NCBI GenBank assembly: GCA_050747865.1 | Contig: JBOGJI010000372.1 | Coordinates: forward strand, 1 to 24,962 | DNA from: JBOGJI01 sp050747865 | Lineage (GTDB): Bacteria; Acidobacteriota; Thermoanaerobaculia; Multivoradales; JAHEKO01 | Direction of reading: 5' to 3' | Length of the DNA: 24,962 nt | Shown: positions 1 to 11,651 of the stretch, in pieces | How positions within the stretch are numbered: the stretch's first letter is position 1 | Layout of the letters: each line of letters opens with the position of its first letter | The notes under the pieces: model-generated | The model's database searches: none | Told to the model about the DNA's origin: nothing | The model's input: only the letters and a program-made list of their open reading frames with translations | Program-made: the position numbers and the translations under genes

Positions 1-1304
1 TACGGATCCGCGGCGCAGCGGAAGCCGGCGAAGATCTGGCGGCGTTGGGGGAAGTCCCAGTTGCGGAAGGTGCCGCGGGCGACGGCGGGGCGGGTGGCCC
101 AGGAGCCGCCGCGCAGGACCTTGTACTCGTGGCCGAAGAAGACCTCCGAATATTCGGGGTAGGGGTGGGCCTCGAATCCCGGGTAGGCCAGGAAGTCGGA
201 GGCGGTCCACTCCCAGACGTCGCCCACCAGCTGCTCGCAGCCGTAGGCGCTGGCCCCCGCGGGGTAGGCGCCTATCGGCGCCGGGGCGAAGCCGATGTGG
301 TCCAGGTTGGCGCAGGCGGCGTCGGGCGGGTCGTCGCCCCAGGGGAAGCGGCGGGCCCACTGCGCCCGGGGGTCCCACAGGGCGGCCTTCTCCCATTCGG
401 CCTCAGTCGGCAGCCGCACTCCGGCCCAGCGGGTGTAGGCCTCGGCCTCGAAGAAGCTGACGTGCACCACCAGGCGGTCGAGGGGCAGGGGCACCACGGA
501 GTCCGCGTAGCGCGCCTGCCATGAGCCATTCTGCCGCGACCAGTTGCCGGGAGCCTCGGCGCCGCTCTCTTCCCGCCAGCGCCATCCCACCTCGGACCAC
601 CACTCCGCCCGGGCGTAGCCTCCGGCGGCCACGAACTCGAGGTACTCGCCGTTGGTCACCGGGAAGCGGCCGATGCGGAAGGCCGCGAGCTCCCGATCGT
701 GCGCCGGCCGCTCGTTGTCGTAGGCGAATCCGTTTCCGGAGGTTCCGAGCGTGCAGGAACCCTCCGCCACGGTGACCCACTCGGGGGCCGCCTGCCGGCC
801 CGCCGGCAGCTCGCGGCGCGCCGCCGGCCGGTAGGGCGGCTCCTCCAGCATCTGCAGGAGCTGCAGCAACGTCTCCTGATGCTGCTCCTCGTGCTCGGCC
901 ACCAGCTCGAAGACATAGCCGTCGCGCGCCAGCTCGGGGCCGCCGGCGAAGTCCTGCTCGCCCAGCACCCGCAGGGTCTCCTCCCGCACGCGCCGCATGT
1001 AGTCGCTCAGGGCCTCGCCGTTGGGGACCGGCAGGGTGGCGCGCGTCGGCCGCGGGTTGGCGGCGGGATCGAAGAGCTGCGCCAGCTCCGGCTCGAGCAG
1101 CGGCTTGCCGGCAAGCCGTCCGCGGATCCAGGTGTCCTCGAAGCAGGCCATGTGGCCGAGGTCCCAGACCATGGGCGAGAGGATGGGGATGTGCTGCCGG
1201 CGGCGCGTCGGCTCGTCCACCGGGGCCATGAGCTCCAGCGTGCGTTTTCGCACCTCGGCGAGCCGCCGCGCCATGGCCTGGGGATCCCCCTGCGACGCGG
1301 TCAA
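1..1304 (-). CDS. egtB: EgtB-like ergothioneine sulfoxide synthase (3' end at window edge)
   Basis: Likely a non-haem iron enzyme that joins cysteine or gamma-glutamylcysteine to trimethylhistidine with O2, making the sulfoxide precursor of ergothioneine in the cytoplasm. The N-terminal DinB-like domain shows the iron ligands H51 (DLGHMA) and the HX3HXE motif at H138/H142/E144 (EHEEQHQE). The numbers are close to those of mycobacterial EgtB. The C-terminal FGE-sulfatase fold shows RLPTEAEWEKAA, GDVWEWTASDF, VLRGGSW and QRRQIFAGFRC, all typical of EgtB. I chose the TTG start at 1304, which overlaps the glycosyltransferase stop (TTGA) and gives the family's usual N-terminal length. An ATG at 1274 with AGGGGG upstream is the alternative. 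After ...CAADP the last two visible bases are TA, so the gene either stops there or continues. No egtD is visible. The family call is firm; the exact substrate is inferred. Confidence 0.88.
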   Translation of the reverse strand, partial: MTASQGDPQAMARRLAEVRKRTLELMAPVDEPTRRRQHIPILSPMVWDLGHMACFEDTWIRGRLAGKPLLEPELAQLFDPAANPRPTRATLPVPNGEALSDYMRRVREETLRVLGEQDFAGGPELARDGYVFELVAEHEEQHQETLLQLLQMLEEPPYRPAARRELPAGRQAAPEWVTVAEGSCTLGTSGNGFAYDNERPAHDRELAAFRIGRFPVTNGEYLEFVAAGGYARAEWWSEVGWRWREESGAEAPGNWSRQNGSWQARYADSVVPLPLDRLVVHVSFFEAEAYTRWAGVRLPTEAEWEKAALWDPRAQWARRFPWGDDPPDAACANLDHIGFAPAPIGAYPAGASAYGCEQLVGDVWEWTASDFLAYPGFEAHPYPEYSEVFFGHEYKVLRGGSWATRPAVARGTFRNWDFPQRRQIFAGFRCAADP

Positions 1305-2176
1305 GCTTCGTCTCTCGTTTCCAGCAGCGCCTCGACCCCGGCCCAGGTCTCCTCGCTCTCGTCGAAGCTCGGCAGGCTGGGCTGGCGCCCGAGAGCCGCG
1401 AGCACCTGCCAGCTCCACAGCACCGACCACTTGACGAAAGTGGAGTAGGCCTGCATGGCGCAGAAGATCAGGCCGTGGTAGCCGTCGAGGATGCCGAGCT
1501 GCAGGATATACGTGCGCACGAAGCGCCAGATCGGCCGGCCGACGAACTCGAGGATCCCGGAGCGCCGCCCCTCCCGATAGCGCTGCGCCGCGCCCCAGAT
1601 GCCGTATTTGGTGAGCCGCTGGATGTATTCGGCCAGGTCGTAGACCATGTAGTGATCGAGCGGGTTCTTGAGCCGCGGCGCCGGTCCGCTGGTGATCATG
1701 TCGGCGTGCACCCGCCGGTTCGGGTAGTAGGCCTTGCCCTTGCGGAAGAGCCGCACCACCTCGTCGTGCTGCCAGCCGGAGAAGCGGATCTTCTTGCCCA
1801 GGAAGTAGACCCGCCGGCGGATCGTGTAGTTGTCGTATTGCGGATCGCCCTCGAGGACGCCTTCGATCTCCGCCTTGAGCTCCGGCGTGCACCGCTCGTC
1901 GGCGTCGAAGATGAGGATCCAGTCGTGGGTCGCCCGCTCGATCGCCCAGTTCTTCTGCGCCGCCGAGCCGTGATAGGTGCGCTGGTAGAGCTGGACGGCG
2001 AGGAACTGGCGGACGATCTCCACCGTGCGATCGGTGGAGTAGGAGTCGACGACCATCACCTCGTCGCACCACTCGAGCGAGCGCAGGCAGTCGCCGATGT
2101 TGTGCTCCTCGTTGAAGGTGGTGACGATGGCCGACAGTGACGGCCGGCGCCGTTGTGGCACGTCCACGGCAGTCAT
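1301..2176 (-). CDS. Family 2 glycosyltransferase, WaaE/KdtX-like
   Basis: A 291-residue inverting GT-A glycosyltransferase of the LPS-core WaaE/KdtX type, expected to move a sugar from a nucleotide donor onto an LPS-core or other envelope glycan at the inner membrane. It opens with the usual GT2 strand (SAIVTTFNEEHNIGDCL, about residues 15-31), then VVDSYSTDRT around residue 43. The DxD-type metal motif FDADE sits at 90-94, with the AAQKNWAI and DWILIF blocks typical of this subfamily. The C-terminal part has aromatic, partly hydrophobic helices but no clear multi-span membrane domain. The ATG at 2176 has no obvious Shine-Dalgarno sequence. The gene follows the DUF885 lipoprotein gene by 27 bases, and its stop overlaps the proposed egtB start. 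The acceptor cannot be told from sequence. Confidence 0.85.
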   Translation of the reverse strand: MTAVDVPQRRRPSLSAIVTTFNEEHNIGDCLRSLEWCDEVMVVDSYSTDRTVEIVRQFLAVQLYQRTYHGSAAQKNWAIERATHDWILIFDADERCTPELKAEIEGVLEGDPQYDNYTIRRRVYFLGKKIRFSGWQHDEVVRLFRKGKAYYPNRRVHADMITSGPAPRLKNPLDHYMVYDLAEYIQRLTKYGIWGAAQRYREGRRSGILEFVGRPIWRFVRTYILQLGILDGYHGLIFCAMQAYSTFVKWSVLWSWQVLAALGRQPSLPSFDESEETWAGVEALLETRDEA

Positions 2177-2203
2177 GCTACATCAGGCGTCGGCGCGCCC
2201 CGG

Positions 2204-3961
<1,758 letters not shown>

Positions 3962-3968
3962 TCTGGGC

Positions 3969-3975
3969 ACCTCCT
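3969..3975 (-). promoter_or_regulatory. Strong Shine-Dalgarno that fixes the DUF885 start
   Basis: AGGAGGT on the minus strand, 7 bases before the ATG at 3961. It decides the start over an upstream in-frame codon that would overlap lpdA and bury the lipoprotein signal peptide. Confidence 0.8.
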
Positions 3976-4017
3976 GCCTGTCGTGCGTTGCCGCATGGCG
4001 TTGCCGGCCACGGTGCA

Positions 4018-5418
4018 TCACAGGTCGGTCAGGGTTCCGGCGAACGCCTCGGCGGCGAACGCCACCGTCTCCGAGAGCGTCGGATGGGGATGCACGGTGA
4101 GGCCCAGGTCCGCCGCCTCACAGCCCATCTCGATGGCCAGGGCAACCTCGGAGATCAGATCGCCGGCGCCCGGGCCGACGATGCCGCCGCCGAGGATGCG
4201 CTTGCTCTCGGGATCGAATAGGAGCTTGGTGGCCCCGTCGTCCCGGCCCATGCCCAGGGCACGGCCGGAGGCGGCCCAGGGGAAGCGGCCGACCTCGTAG
4301 GCGGTGCCGTTCGCCTTGGCCTCGGTCTCGGTCGGGCCGACCCAGGCGATCTCCGGGTCGGTGAAGGCGACCGACGGGATGGCGCGGGCGTCGAAGTGGC
4401 TCTTCTCCCCGGCGGCGGCCTCGGCGGCCACCTTGCCTTCGTGGGTGGCCTTGTGGGCGAGCATGGGGCCGGGGACCAGGTCGCCGATGGCGAAGATGTG
4501 GGGGACGTTGGTGCGCCGCTGCGTGTCGACTCCGATGAAGCCGCGATCCCCGGCCGCGACCCCTGCGGCCTCGGCGCCGACCTGATCGCCGTTCGGCCGC
4601 CGGCCCACCGAGAGCAGGATGCGATCGAAGAGCCGGTCGCGGTCGGGGGCCCGCTCTCCCTCGAAGCCGACTTTCAGGCCGTTCTTCTGGGCGTGCACCT
4701 GGGTGACCTTGGTGGCCAGCAGGATCTCGGCACCGAATCGCTTGGCCAGCCGGCGCTCCAGAGGGCGGACCAGGTCGCGGTCGCAGCCCGGCATCAGCCC
4801 CGGGGTCAGCTCCACGACGGTGATCTGGGAGCCCAGGCTGGCGTATACGCAGGCCATCTCCAGACCGATGATACCGCCGCCGATCACCAACAGGCGTGGC
4901 GGGACCTCAGGCAGCTCGAGGGCACCGGTGGAGCTCATGATGCGCTCGTCGTCGGGCAGGTCCGGCAGGCGCAGCGAGCGGGAGCCGGCGGCCAGGATCG
5001 CCTGCTCGAAGGTCAGCGTCTGCTTGCCCTCTTCTTCGCTATCGATCTCCAGCTCGTGCGGGCCGGTGAGCCGGCCGACGCCGGTGACGACGCGCACCTT
5101 GCGCTTCGCGGCGAGCTGCGCCAGCCCCTTGTTCAGCCGATCGACGACGCCCTGCTTGTATGCCCGGAGCTTGTCGAGGTCGGGCCGCGGCTGTCCGAAG
5201 TCGAGCCCGTGTGCGCCCAGGTCCTTCGCCTCCTCGATCACGCGCGCCGCGTGGAGCAGGGCCTTCGAAGGGATGCAGCCGACGTTCAGGCAGATGCCGC
5301 CCAGGACCGGATAGCGCTCCACCAGCGTCACATCCATCCCGAGATCGGCGGCGCGGAACGCCGCGGTGTAGCCGCCGGGGCCCCCGCCGAGCACGACGAG
5401 CTGCGTCGAGCCGCTCAC
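4018..5418 (-). CDS. lpdA: Dihydrolipoyl dehydrogenase (E3)
   Basis: A 466-residue flavoprotein that reoxidises the dihydrolipoyl group of E2 and passes electrons to NAD+; it is the E3 part of the pyruvate dehydrogenase complex. The FAD-binding loop GGGPGG is at residues 11-16. The redox-active disulfide is C43/C48 in GGICLNVGCIPSK. A second Rossmann motif (VIGGGIIGLEMA) binds NAD, and IFAIGDLVPGPMLAHKA closes the FAD domain. The C-terminal dimer-interface base is H445 with E450 (HPTLSE). Length is normal for the family. The start is GTG at 5418 with GGAG nine bases upstream. It follows aceF by 16 bases, so E1-E2-E3 are in order. There is no N-terminal lipoyl domain, unlike some E3 proteins. 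Confidence 0.96.
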   Translation of the reverse strand: MSGSTQLVVLGGGPGGYTAAFRAADLGMDVTLVERYPVLGGICLNVGCIPSKALLHAARVIEEAKDLGAHGLDFGQPRPDLDKLRAYKQGVVDRLNKGLAQLAAKRKVRVVTGVGRLTGPHELEIDSEEEGKQTLTFEQAILAAGSRSLRLPDLPDDERIMSSTGALELPEVPPRLLVIGGGIIGLEMACVYASLGSQITVVELTPGLMPGCDRDLVRPLERRLAKRFGAEILLATKVTQVHAQKNGLKVGFEGERAPDRDRLFDRILLSVGRRPNGDQVGAEAAGVAAGDRGFIGVDTQRRTNVPHIFAIGDLVPGPMLAHKATHEGKVAAEAAAGEKSHFDARAIPSVAFTDPEIAWVGPTETEAKANGTAYEVGRFPWAASGRALGMGRDDGATKLLFDPESKRILGGGIVGPGAGDLISEVALAIEMGCEAADLGLTVHPHPTLSETVAFAAEAFAGTLTDL

Positions 5419-5434
5419 GCCCGCCCGCTCCGGC

Positions 5435-6792
5435 TCACAGCACCAGCCTCCGCACGTCGCTGAGCAGCTGCGCCAGCGTCGTGGTGAACCGGACCGCGAG
5501 CGCGCCGTCGACGATGCGGTGATCGTAGGAGAGCGACAGGGGCAGGATCAGCCGCGGCACGAACGCCTCGCCGTTCCACACCGGCTTCCACTGCTGGCGC
5601 GACAGCCCCAGGATGGCCGCCTCCGGCGCGTTCACGATCGGCGTGAAGGCGGTGCCGCCGATGCCTCCGAGGCTGGTGACCGTGAAGCTGGCGCCCTGGA
5701 TCTGGTCGGGCTTGAGCTTGCCGGCGCGCGCCGCCTCCGAGATCTCCTGGAGATCGGCGGCGAGCTGCCAGATCCCCTTGCGGTCGACGTCGCGCACCAT
5801 CGGGACCACCAGCCCGTCCGGAGTGTCGACGGCGACGCCGACGTGCACGTAGCGCTTGAGGATCAGGTGCTCGCCGTCGGGGTCGAGGCTGGAGTTGACG
5901 CGCGGATGCTCGTGCAGCGCGGCGGCCGTGGCCTTGAGGACGAAGGCCACCGGCGTCAGCTTGACGCCGCGCCGCTCGGCCTCGGCCTTGAGGCTCTGGC
6001 GGAAGGACTCGAGCTCGCTGACGTCCGCCTCGTCGTGCTGGGTGACGTGCGGCACGTGGAGCCAGGAGCGGTGGACGTTTGGTCCCGAGCGCTTCTGGAT
6101 GCGCGTCAGCCCCACGCGCTCCACCTCGCCGAACTTGGCGAAATCGACCACCGGCATCGGCGGCAAGACAAACGCCCCGCCCGCGCCGGCCACCGCCGGC
6201 GCGGCACCCTGCAGGCGCGCCTTGACCAAGGCCGACACGTCCTCACGGGTGATGCGGCCCTTGCGGCCGCCGCCCTCGACCTGCCCGAGGTCGATGCCCA
6301 GCTCGCGGGCGAAGGCGCGCACCGCCGGGGAGGCGTGGGCCTTGCGAAAGCCCTCGTCGTCGAAGATTGGGGTCTCCCAGGCAGGGGTGCCCGGTCTGGG
6401 CGGGGGCGCGGGAGCGGGCTCCGGCTCGGCCTCTGGCTCGGGCTCGGGCTGAGGTTCCGGTTCCGGTTCCGGCTCCGGTTCCGGCTTGGGCGCGGGCCGT
6501 TCCGCCGGTGCCGGCTCCGGTTTCGCGGGCGGCGCCTCCTTCTCCGCGGGCTTCCCGTCCCCGCCAACCTCCAGCGTGAGGATGGGATCGCCCTCGGAGA
6601 CCTTCGCTCCCGCCTCGACGTGCAGCTCGGAGACCGTTCCCGCGACGGTCGCGGGCACGTCCATCGTGGCCTTGTCGCTCTCCAGGGTGATCAGCGAGTC
6701 GTCCACCGCCACGGCGTCGCCGGGCGACACCAGGACGTCGATGACGTCCACGCCCTCGAACCCGCCGATGTCGGGGACGCGGATCTGCTGCT

Positions 6793-6796
<4 letters not shown>
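5435..6796 (-). CDS. aceF: Pyruvate dehydrogenase E2, dihydrolipoyl acetyltransferase
   Basis: A 453-residue acetyltransferase core of the PDH complex that moves acetyl groups from its lipoyl arm to CoA. Domain order: one lipoyl domain (about 1-80, lipoyl lysine K42 in ESDKATMD); a Pro/Glu/Ala-rich flexible linker (about 81-140); a peripheral subunit-binding domain (about 152-193, HASPAVRAFARELGIDL...GRITREDV); and the catalytic domain ending with DHRIVDG (H426, D430, G431). The E. coli enzyme has three lipoyl domains; one is common elsewhere. The start is the ATG at 6796, overlapping the aceE stop as ATGA. A GTG three codons upstream is possible. No strong Shine-Dalgarno is seen, so coupled translation with aceE is likely. 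Confidence 0.96.
6398..6487 (-). repeat. Glu-Pro hexamer-repeat linker in aceF
   Basis: About 90 bases of degenerate 6-bp repeats. On the plus strand the units are GGTTCC, GGCTCC or GGCTCG; each reads Glu-Pro in AceF. They code for alternating EP with a few QP, EA and AP units at about residues 104-133. The unit is in frame, so gain or loss of copies changes linker length without a frameshift. Confidence 0.85.
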
Positions 6797-9522
<2,726 letters not shown>

Positions 9523-9528
9523 GACCTG

Positions 9529-10134
9529 CTAGATGGTGTCGTCCGCCTCTCCCGCGACCACGCCGCAGGCCAGCCGCCCTCCGGCGGCACCGGTCGGCTG
9601 GGAGACGAAGTCGTCCTCGTCCGCGTGCAGGACGATCGCCCGGCCGACCACGGAGTTGGGGCCCGGCTCGACGGTCAAGAGGTCGGTGTCCTGCTCGAGG
9701 TGGCCGCTGCCGTCGCCGCCGATCTGGATGTTCCCGAGGTCGCCGGCGTGGTGGTCGGGATCCGTGGGGCTGCCGTGGATCGCCCCGATGGGATTGAAAT
9801 GATCTCCCGCCGACTCGAAGTCCGGAGGCGTGCACTCGCCGGTCTCGTGGACGTGGAAGCCGTGCAGCCCGGAAGGCGCGCCGGTGACGTGGGCGACGAC
9901 GGCCGTCCGTCCGCCGGTCTGGGTGAAGGTGACGGTGCCGTAACGGGTCCCGTCGGCGCCAGTCAGCGTGGCGGCGGCCGACACCGGGGCGGCCGGCTCG
10001 GGCGTCGGCGCGGGCTCGGTCACCGTCGGCGCCGGCGCCTCTTCCGCGGGAGCCTCTTCCTGTCGTGGGGCGCAGCCTGCGAGCAGCGCGAGCCCCAGGG
10101 CGCTCATCAGCAGGGTCCGGGTCCAGTTGCGCAT
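9529..10134 (-). CDS. sodC: Cu,Zn superoxide dismutase, lipoprotein
   Basis: A 201-residue SodC that turns superoxide into O2 and H2O2 outside the cytoplasm. A signal peptide ends at the lipobox LLAGC (C21), followed by a Pro/Glu/Ala-rich tether to about residue 50, so the enzyme is probably membrane-anchored in the periplasm. All metal ligands are present: copper H94, H96, bridging H112 and H170; zinc H120, H129 and D132. The disulfide pair C101/C190 and the active-site arginine R187 are also present. The ATG at 10134 is chosen because AAAGGAGG lies six bases upstream. It directly precedes aceE by six bases, an unusual partner. Expected to be active. Confidence 0.95.
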   Translation of the reverse strand: MRNWTRTLLMSALGLALLAGCAPRQEEAPAEEAPAPTVTEPAPTPEPAAPVSAAATLTGADGTRYGTVTFTQTGGRTAVVAHVTGAPSGLHGFHVHETGECTPPDFESAGDHFNPIGAIHGSPTDPDHHAGDLGNIQIGGDGSGHLEQDTDLLTVEPGPNSVVGRAIVLHADEDDFVSQPTGAAGGRLACGVVAGEADDTI

Positions 10135-10140
10135 CGGGTT

Positions 10141-10148
10141 CCTCCTTT
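10141..10148 (-). promoter_or_regulatory. Strong Shine-Dalgarno for sodC
   Basis: AAAGGAGG on the minus strand, six bases before the ATG at 10134. It favours this start over an ATG six codons upstream, and gives a proper lipoprotein signal peptide. Confidence 0.8.
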
Positions 10149-10243
10149 CCATGTGTCTGCCGCGGGAAGTCTACCCTCCCACGGCCATGCAGTCGCGCCA
10201 GGCCTCGCCAGGTCATACGCCCTGGGGGCCGCGAGTGATCCCG

Positions 10244-10975
10244 CTAACAACCGGTTTCGCCGTCGGCGGTCGAGCGACCGGTCAGATCGAGCCGGACGCG
10301 CGCCCAGCCGCGGTCGAGGACGATGCGCGTGGGCGTGGCGGCCGGGTCGTCCGCCAGCCACAGCTCGAGGCTGCCTTTCCAGAAGCGGCGGTCTGGCACG
10401 CGCACGCCGCGCACCGTGACGTGTCGCGCCGTACGGGTCTCGCCGCAGACGAGGTGCTGCTCGCTGCCGCCCGGCTGCACCAGCACGGGATAGAGCTTGC
10501 CGTCGGACCAGATCTCCATGCGGCGCGGCGCGTCCGGCGGCGCCTGGCGCAGGGTCCAGATGCCGGAGACGACGTCGATGATGCCGTCGTCCAGCTCTTC
10601 TCGTTTCGAGCTCTCCTCGCCCCGCCAGCGATAGGCGCTCCACACCAGCTCGGTGTCGCCCTCGACCGGTTCGATCTGGGCGCCGTACTCCCAGAACTCC
10701 CCGGAGCGATTGGTCTCCGACTCGATGCGCAGCTCGGTGACGACCCGGCCGTCCTCGCCGTTGCCGGTGGTCAGGGTTCCGGAGCCCCGGTCGGGCAGGA
10801 AGAGCGCGGCGATGGCCGACAGCGCTCCCTTGAGCTTCCATTCGTAGTGGAGCACCTCGCCGCTGTCGCCGGCCGCAGCGCCGGCCGGTGCGGCGGGCTC
10901 GGACGCGCGCGGCGATGCCATTGCCGGCACGGCGAGCCAGGCGATGAGAACGAGAATGATCGAGGCCTTGCGCAC
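10244..10975 (-). CDS. Exported DUF3108-like protein
   Basis: About 243 residues with an N-terminal signal peptide (hydrophobic ASIILVLIAWLAVPAMA, then SPRASEP). The body is beta-rich. It ends in a pattern I associate with DUF3108 periplasmic proteins: a SDGKLYPVLVQ strand, then GSLELWLADDPAATPTRIV and a final ARVRLDLT strand. The family has no established function. The start is uncertain. I use the GTG at 10975 because it gives a compact signal peptide, but an ATG at 11014 or the TTG at 11044 (overlapping the msrA stop) would also read in frame, and no strong Shine-Dalgarno picks one. It lies between msrA and sodC, 109 bases before sodC. Confidence 0.7.
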   Translation of the reverse strand: MRKASIILVLIAWLAVPAMASPRASEPAAPAGAAAGDSGEVLHYEWKLKGALSAIAALFLPDRGSGTLTTGNGEDGRVVTELRIESETNRSGEFWEYGAQIEPVEGDTELVWSAYRWRGEESSKREELDDGIIDVVSGIWTLRQAPPDAPRRMEIWSDGKLYPVLVQPGGSEQHLVCGETRTARHVTVRGVRVPDRRFWKGSLELWLADDPAATPTRIVLDRGWARVRLDLTGRSTADGETGC

Positions 10976-11015
10976 GCGTCTTATACGGACGCAAGAACGC
11001 CGCCACGCCGGCATC

Positions 11016-11044
11016 GACATAGACGTCGCCACAGTGGGGGTCAA
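11016..11044 (-). promoter_or_regulatory. Possible sigma70-like promoter for the DUF3108-like gene
   Basis: TTGACC (11044-11039), a 17-base gap, then TATGTC (11021-11016) on the minus strand. The -35 is good and the -10 is weak. A transcript would begin near 11009, about 34 bases before the GTG start. The -35 overlaps the msrA stop codon. Confidence 0.3.
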
Positions 11045-11604
11045 GCCCCTTCAACGACGGGCTCGCGCAGCCGCGCGGCCAGCTTCTGCCGCAGCTTGGC
11101 GACCTTGGGGGCGATCACCGCACGGCAGTAGGGCTGGTCCGGATTGGCCCGGTAGTAGCCCTGGTGGTAGTCCTCGGCGGGATAGAACGGGCCCGCCGGC
11201 TCGACCCGGGTGACGATGGGATCCGGGAACACGCCCTGCTCCGTCAGCGCGGCGATCACCTCGCGGGCGGTCCGCTCCTGCGCTTCGTCATGGGTGAAGG
11301 TGGCCGAGCGGTACTGGCTGCCGACGTCGTTCCCTTGGGCGTCGGGCGTCGTCGGATCGTGGAAGGCGAAGAAGACCTCCAGCAGCTCGCGATAGGAGAC
11401 CTCTGCCGGGTCGAACACGATCTGTACCGCCTCGGCGTGCCCGGTGGTGTCGGTGCACACCTGCTGGTACGTCGGATTGGCGACGTGGCCCCCGGTGTAG
11501 CCGGAGGTGACGCTCTCGACGCCGCGCAGCCGCTCGAAGATCGTCTCCACGCACCAGAAGCAGCCGCCGGCCAGCGTCGCGGTCTCAAGATGCTCATTGG
11601 TCAT
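11041..11604 (-). CDS. msrA: Peptide methionine-S-sulfoxide reductase A
   Basis: A 187-residue cytoplasmic MsrA that reduces methionine-(S)-sulfoxide in proteins, using a cysteine sulfenic acid recycled by thioredoxin. The catalytic cysteine is C15 in GGCFWCVE, followed by GYTGGHVANPTY, GHAEAVQIVFDP, FFAFHDPTTPDAQGNDVGSQYRS and EDYHQGYYRANP, all hallmark blocks. A late cysteine in QPYCRAVI is a likely resolving residue. The frame stays open far upstream through the peptidase gene, but the ATG at 11604 has GAGGAG seven bases upstream and is the normal MsrA start. There is no fused MsrB and no signal peptide. Confidence 0.96.
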   Translation of the reverse strand: MTNEHLETATLAGGCFWCVETIFERLRGVESVTSGYTGGHVANPTYQQVCTDTTGHAEAVQIVFDPAEVSYRELLEVFFAFHDPTTPDAQGNDVGSQYRSATFTHDEAQERTAREVIAALTEQGVFPDPIVTRVEPAGPFYPAEDYHQGYYRANPDQPYCRAVIAPKVAKLRQKLAARLREPVVEGA

Positions 11605-11629
11605 CGGGTCGCTCCTCGGTCGCAGCGGC

Positions 11630-11635
11630 ATTGTA
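11630..11635 (-). promoter_or_regulatory. Possible -10 element for msrA
   Basis: TACAAT on the minus strand in the 47-base gap between the peptidase stop and msrA. A transcript from it would start about 20 bases before the msrA ATG. No good -35 is seen (best TTCCTT, 18 bases upstream), so this is weak. Confidence 0.22.
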
Positions 11636-11651
11636 TCCGCGAGCGCAGGCA

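Noticed and set aside
1..1304. A formylglycine-generating enzyme that would activate the sulfatase at 19613
   Set aside because: The DinB domain with its iron histidines marks it as EgtB-like, and the sulfatase has Thr instead of the Cys or Ser needed for formylglycine.
6398..6487. A CRISPR-like or phase-variable repeat
   Set aside because: The 6-base units code for a protein linker in frame, have no spacers, and cannot switch the gene on or off.
10201..10230. A possible terminator hairpin between the DUF3108-like gene and sodC
   Set aside because: CCAGG/CCTGG with GGCC flanks gives only a short bulged stem and there is no T-run after it.
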